Below, in pieces: positions 62,594 to 64,000 of a stretch of DNA of 64,000 nucleotides. The DNA is taken from positions 181,857 through 245,856 of the forward strand of contig CAWKKW010000011.1 in assembly GCA_963850345.1 (NCBI GenBank), written 5' to 3'. Numbering within the stretch: position 1 is the first letter of the stretch; each line of letters begins with the position of its first letter. The position numbers and the translations under genes were made by a program. This DNA is from CAWKKW01 sp963850345. Its GTDB lineage: Bacteria > Acidobacteriota > Terriglobia > Terriglobales > Acidobacteriaceae. The notes under the pieces were generated by a model. That model saw only the letters and a list, made by a program, of their open reading frames with translations, was not told the DNA's origin and searched no databases.

Positions 62594-62674
62594 GGCGGAT
62601 GGATTGTTGGGGAGCATCACAGCGGTCGAGAACCCGCAGGGCAACGACCAGTAGCGAGTTTGAATTGCGCGACT

Positions 62675-62709
62675 CGGCCCGCGGACGGCACGCTGCGGGC
62701 CGGTTTTTT
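62675..62709 (+). terminator. Rho-independent terminator after the TIGR03118 gene
   Basis: CGGCCCGC/GCGGGCCG stem followed by six T residues, placed 20 bases after the restored stop codon at 62654. Its position supports the restored end rather than 62593. Confidence 0.9.
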
Positions 62710-62816
62710 GTACGCAGGGGTTAAAGAGGAACGCGATCAGGCTTGCTTACCGGCGGCCGTTTGAGGCCGGTTCCACGACCGTTCGGAGTCGTCTCCTCAT
62801 GTACCATTCCTGAAAG

Positions 62817-64000
62817 ATGCAATCGCGAAGCAGTTCCAACGACATCAGTACTCCGAATCGCGCCGCATTCCTGCGCTTGGCACGCACGCATACTCTTGTC
62901 CCGGTGTACCGGACGCTCACTGCCGATCTGGAGACGCCGGTCTCTGCCTTCCTGCGGCTGGCCGCGGATGAACCTGAGTGTTTTCTGTTGGAGTCCGTTG
63001 AAGGAGGCGAGAAAGTTGGGCGCTACACATTCATCGGCGTTCGGCCCTATCGCAAGATCCTGGCCCACGGCAACCAGATCGAGGTGAGCGAACAGGGCAA
63101 AATATCGAGGTTTGAAGGCGACGTGTTCGCTCTTTTGAAGGACGCGCTGCATGGCCATAGGCCTGCGCGGCTGGCCGGATTGCCGCCGTTTACCGCCGGG
63201 GCGGTGGGGTTCTTCAGTTACGACGCCGTGCGGCAGATCGAGCGCTTGCCCTCGGTGGCGAAAGACGACCTGGGCATGCCGGATGCCTGCCTGATGTTCT
63301 TCGACGAAGTGCTTGCCTTTGATCATGTGAAGAAGGAAATCCTGCTGATCGTGACCGCCGACCTCAATCGGCGTGCACCTCAGGCTGCCTATGCGGACGC
63401 GTTGAAGCGACTGGACGGAATCGACAAGCGACTGGCCCGGCCACTGCCGAAGCCACGACGAAAGCAGACCGCCGGAAAGCTCAAACTTATCTCGCGCACC
63501 AAGAAAAAAGACTCTCGCAGCGGTGAACCAGACGAAGGAGTACATTGCCGCGGGCGATATATTCCAGGCGGTGCTCTCGCAACGATTCGATGTCGAGCCA
63601 GGCGTCGATCCTTTTTCGATCTACCGTTCGCTGCGGATTGTGAATCCCTCGCCGTATATGTATTTCCTGCGGTTCGAATCAAAGCGAGCAGGGGCCGGAC
63701 ACCTGAAGTCACGCACATCGTCGGTTCCTCGCCGGAGCTTCTGGTGCGGGTGCATCAGCAGTTGGTGGAGTATCGGCCGATCGCGGGCACGCGGCCTCGC
63801 TCCGCAGACGAGGAAGAAGATCGCCGGATCGCCGAGGAACTGTTCACCGATGAGAAAGAGCGCGCGGAACACGTGATGCTGTCGATCTTGGCCGGAACGA
63901 TGTGGGACGTGTGAGCGAATACGGCAGCGAAAGGTGAAAGACCTGATGTTCGTCGAACGCATTCCCATGTCATGCACCTGGTCAGCGCCATTGAAGGCCA
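62817..64000 (+). pseudogene. trpE: trpE: anthranilate synthase component I, frameshifted and cut by the window end
   Basis: The N-terminal domain reads as expected ('LVPVYRTLTADLETPVSAFLRL', 'FLLESVEGGEKVGRYTFIGV', 'GAVGFFSYDAVRQIERLP'). From about 63505 the chorismate-binding domain breaks into several frames: 'LAAVNQTKEYIAAGDIFQAVLSQRF' and 'NPSPYMYFLRFE' in one, 'THIVGSSPELLVRV' and 'IAGTRPR' back in the first, 'VDLGRNDVGRVSEYGS' in the third, then 'VKDLMFVER' and 'SHVMHLVSAIEG' after two further shifts at the window edge. All family landmarks are present in order, so the gene is real; the breaks are single-base gains or losses. Makes anthranilate from chorismate with TrpG. The 3' part lies beyond the window. 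Confidence 0.86.

Noticed and set aside
62594..62654. Stop at 62593 as the genuine end of the TIGR03118 gene
   Set aside because: Another frame continues the family sequence to 62654 and the terminator follows that stop closely.
1..64000. Search for CRISPR arrays, insertion sequences, prophage or integrase genes
   Set aside because: No regular short repeats with spacers and no transposase or integrase motif were found by eye.

Overview
The window looks like a piece of an Acidobacteriota chromosome, probably class Terriglobia (Edaphobacter/Granulicella/Terriglobus-like). The signs are an Oar-type TonB-dependent receptor with an N-terminal carboxypeptidase-regulatory-like domain, a large orphan MacB/FtsX-type permease in an operon with a PadR regulator (the ADOP arrangement known from this phylum), several Tat-exported sugar enzymes, many glycoside hydrolases and a TIGR03118-type exported protein. 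There is no rRNA operon, no CRISPR array, and no recognisable insertion sequence or prophage. Gene order reads as ordinary chromosome with a few accessory genes.

Layout. 0-5 kb: the end of an SRPBCC protein, a zinc alcohol dehydrogenase, a small membrane protein, an SDR and a divergent MFS transporter. 5-14 kb: an exported HEXXH metalloprotein, an S9 peptidase, a giant TonB-dependent receptor (likely a peptide/glycan uptake pair) and an AsmA-like protein. 14-19 kb: an MFS transporter divergent from a hydantoinase/oxoprolinase pair, hyuA-hyuB. 19-22 kb: padR plus ADOP permease under a consensus promoter overlapped by an 11-bp inverted repeat. 22-29 kb: a VOC protein, a four-helix-bundle protein, a glycine-rich repeat protein, an unusual ATPase/GNAT-like/winged-helix fusion, and a methyltransferase plus YdhR-like pair. 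29-41 kb: sugar metabolism (Gfo/Idh/MocA oxidoreductase, TIM-barrel isomerase, GH3, GH2), a tRNA-Val(CAC), an ECF sigma/anti-sigma/DUF3106 unit and proline dehydrogenase. 41-50 kb: housekeeping and regulation (zinc-ribbon protein, GT2, SppA, HU/IHF, PgeF, a sigma-54 activator, GH27 alpha-galactosidase, a small exported protein, an SDR). 50-64 kb: M3 oligopeptidase, fused aroDE, a GvpL/F-like protein, PgsA, an aldo/keto reductase, a SpoIIE-type phosphatase, glutamate dehydrogenase, a TIGR03118 protein and trpE.

The last ~12 kb behaves differently from the rest. I count about twenty single-base frame changes there (M3 peptidase, aroDE, the gene at 54.4 kb, the SpoIIE phosphatase, the TIGR03118 gene, trpE), but saw none in the first 50 kb. 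Because essential biosynthetic genes are hit, low-accuracy sequence near a contig end is the likeliest explanation, although the phosphatase could be a real pseudogene.

Read together, the genes suggest an aerobic heterotroph that degrades polymers: glycosidases, exported oxidoreductases, peptidases and a TonB receptor bring in sugars and peptides, while hyuAB, PRODH and GDH feed amino-acid nitrogen and carbon into central metabolism. All functional calls rest on reading the translated sequence by eye; no database search was run.
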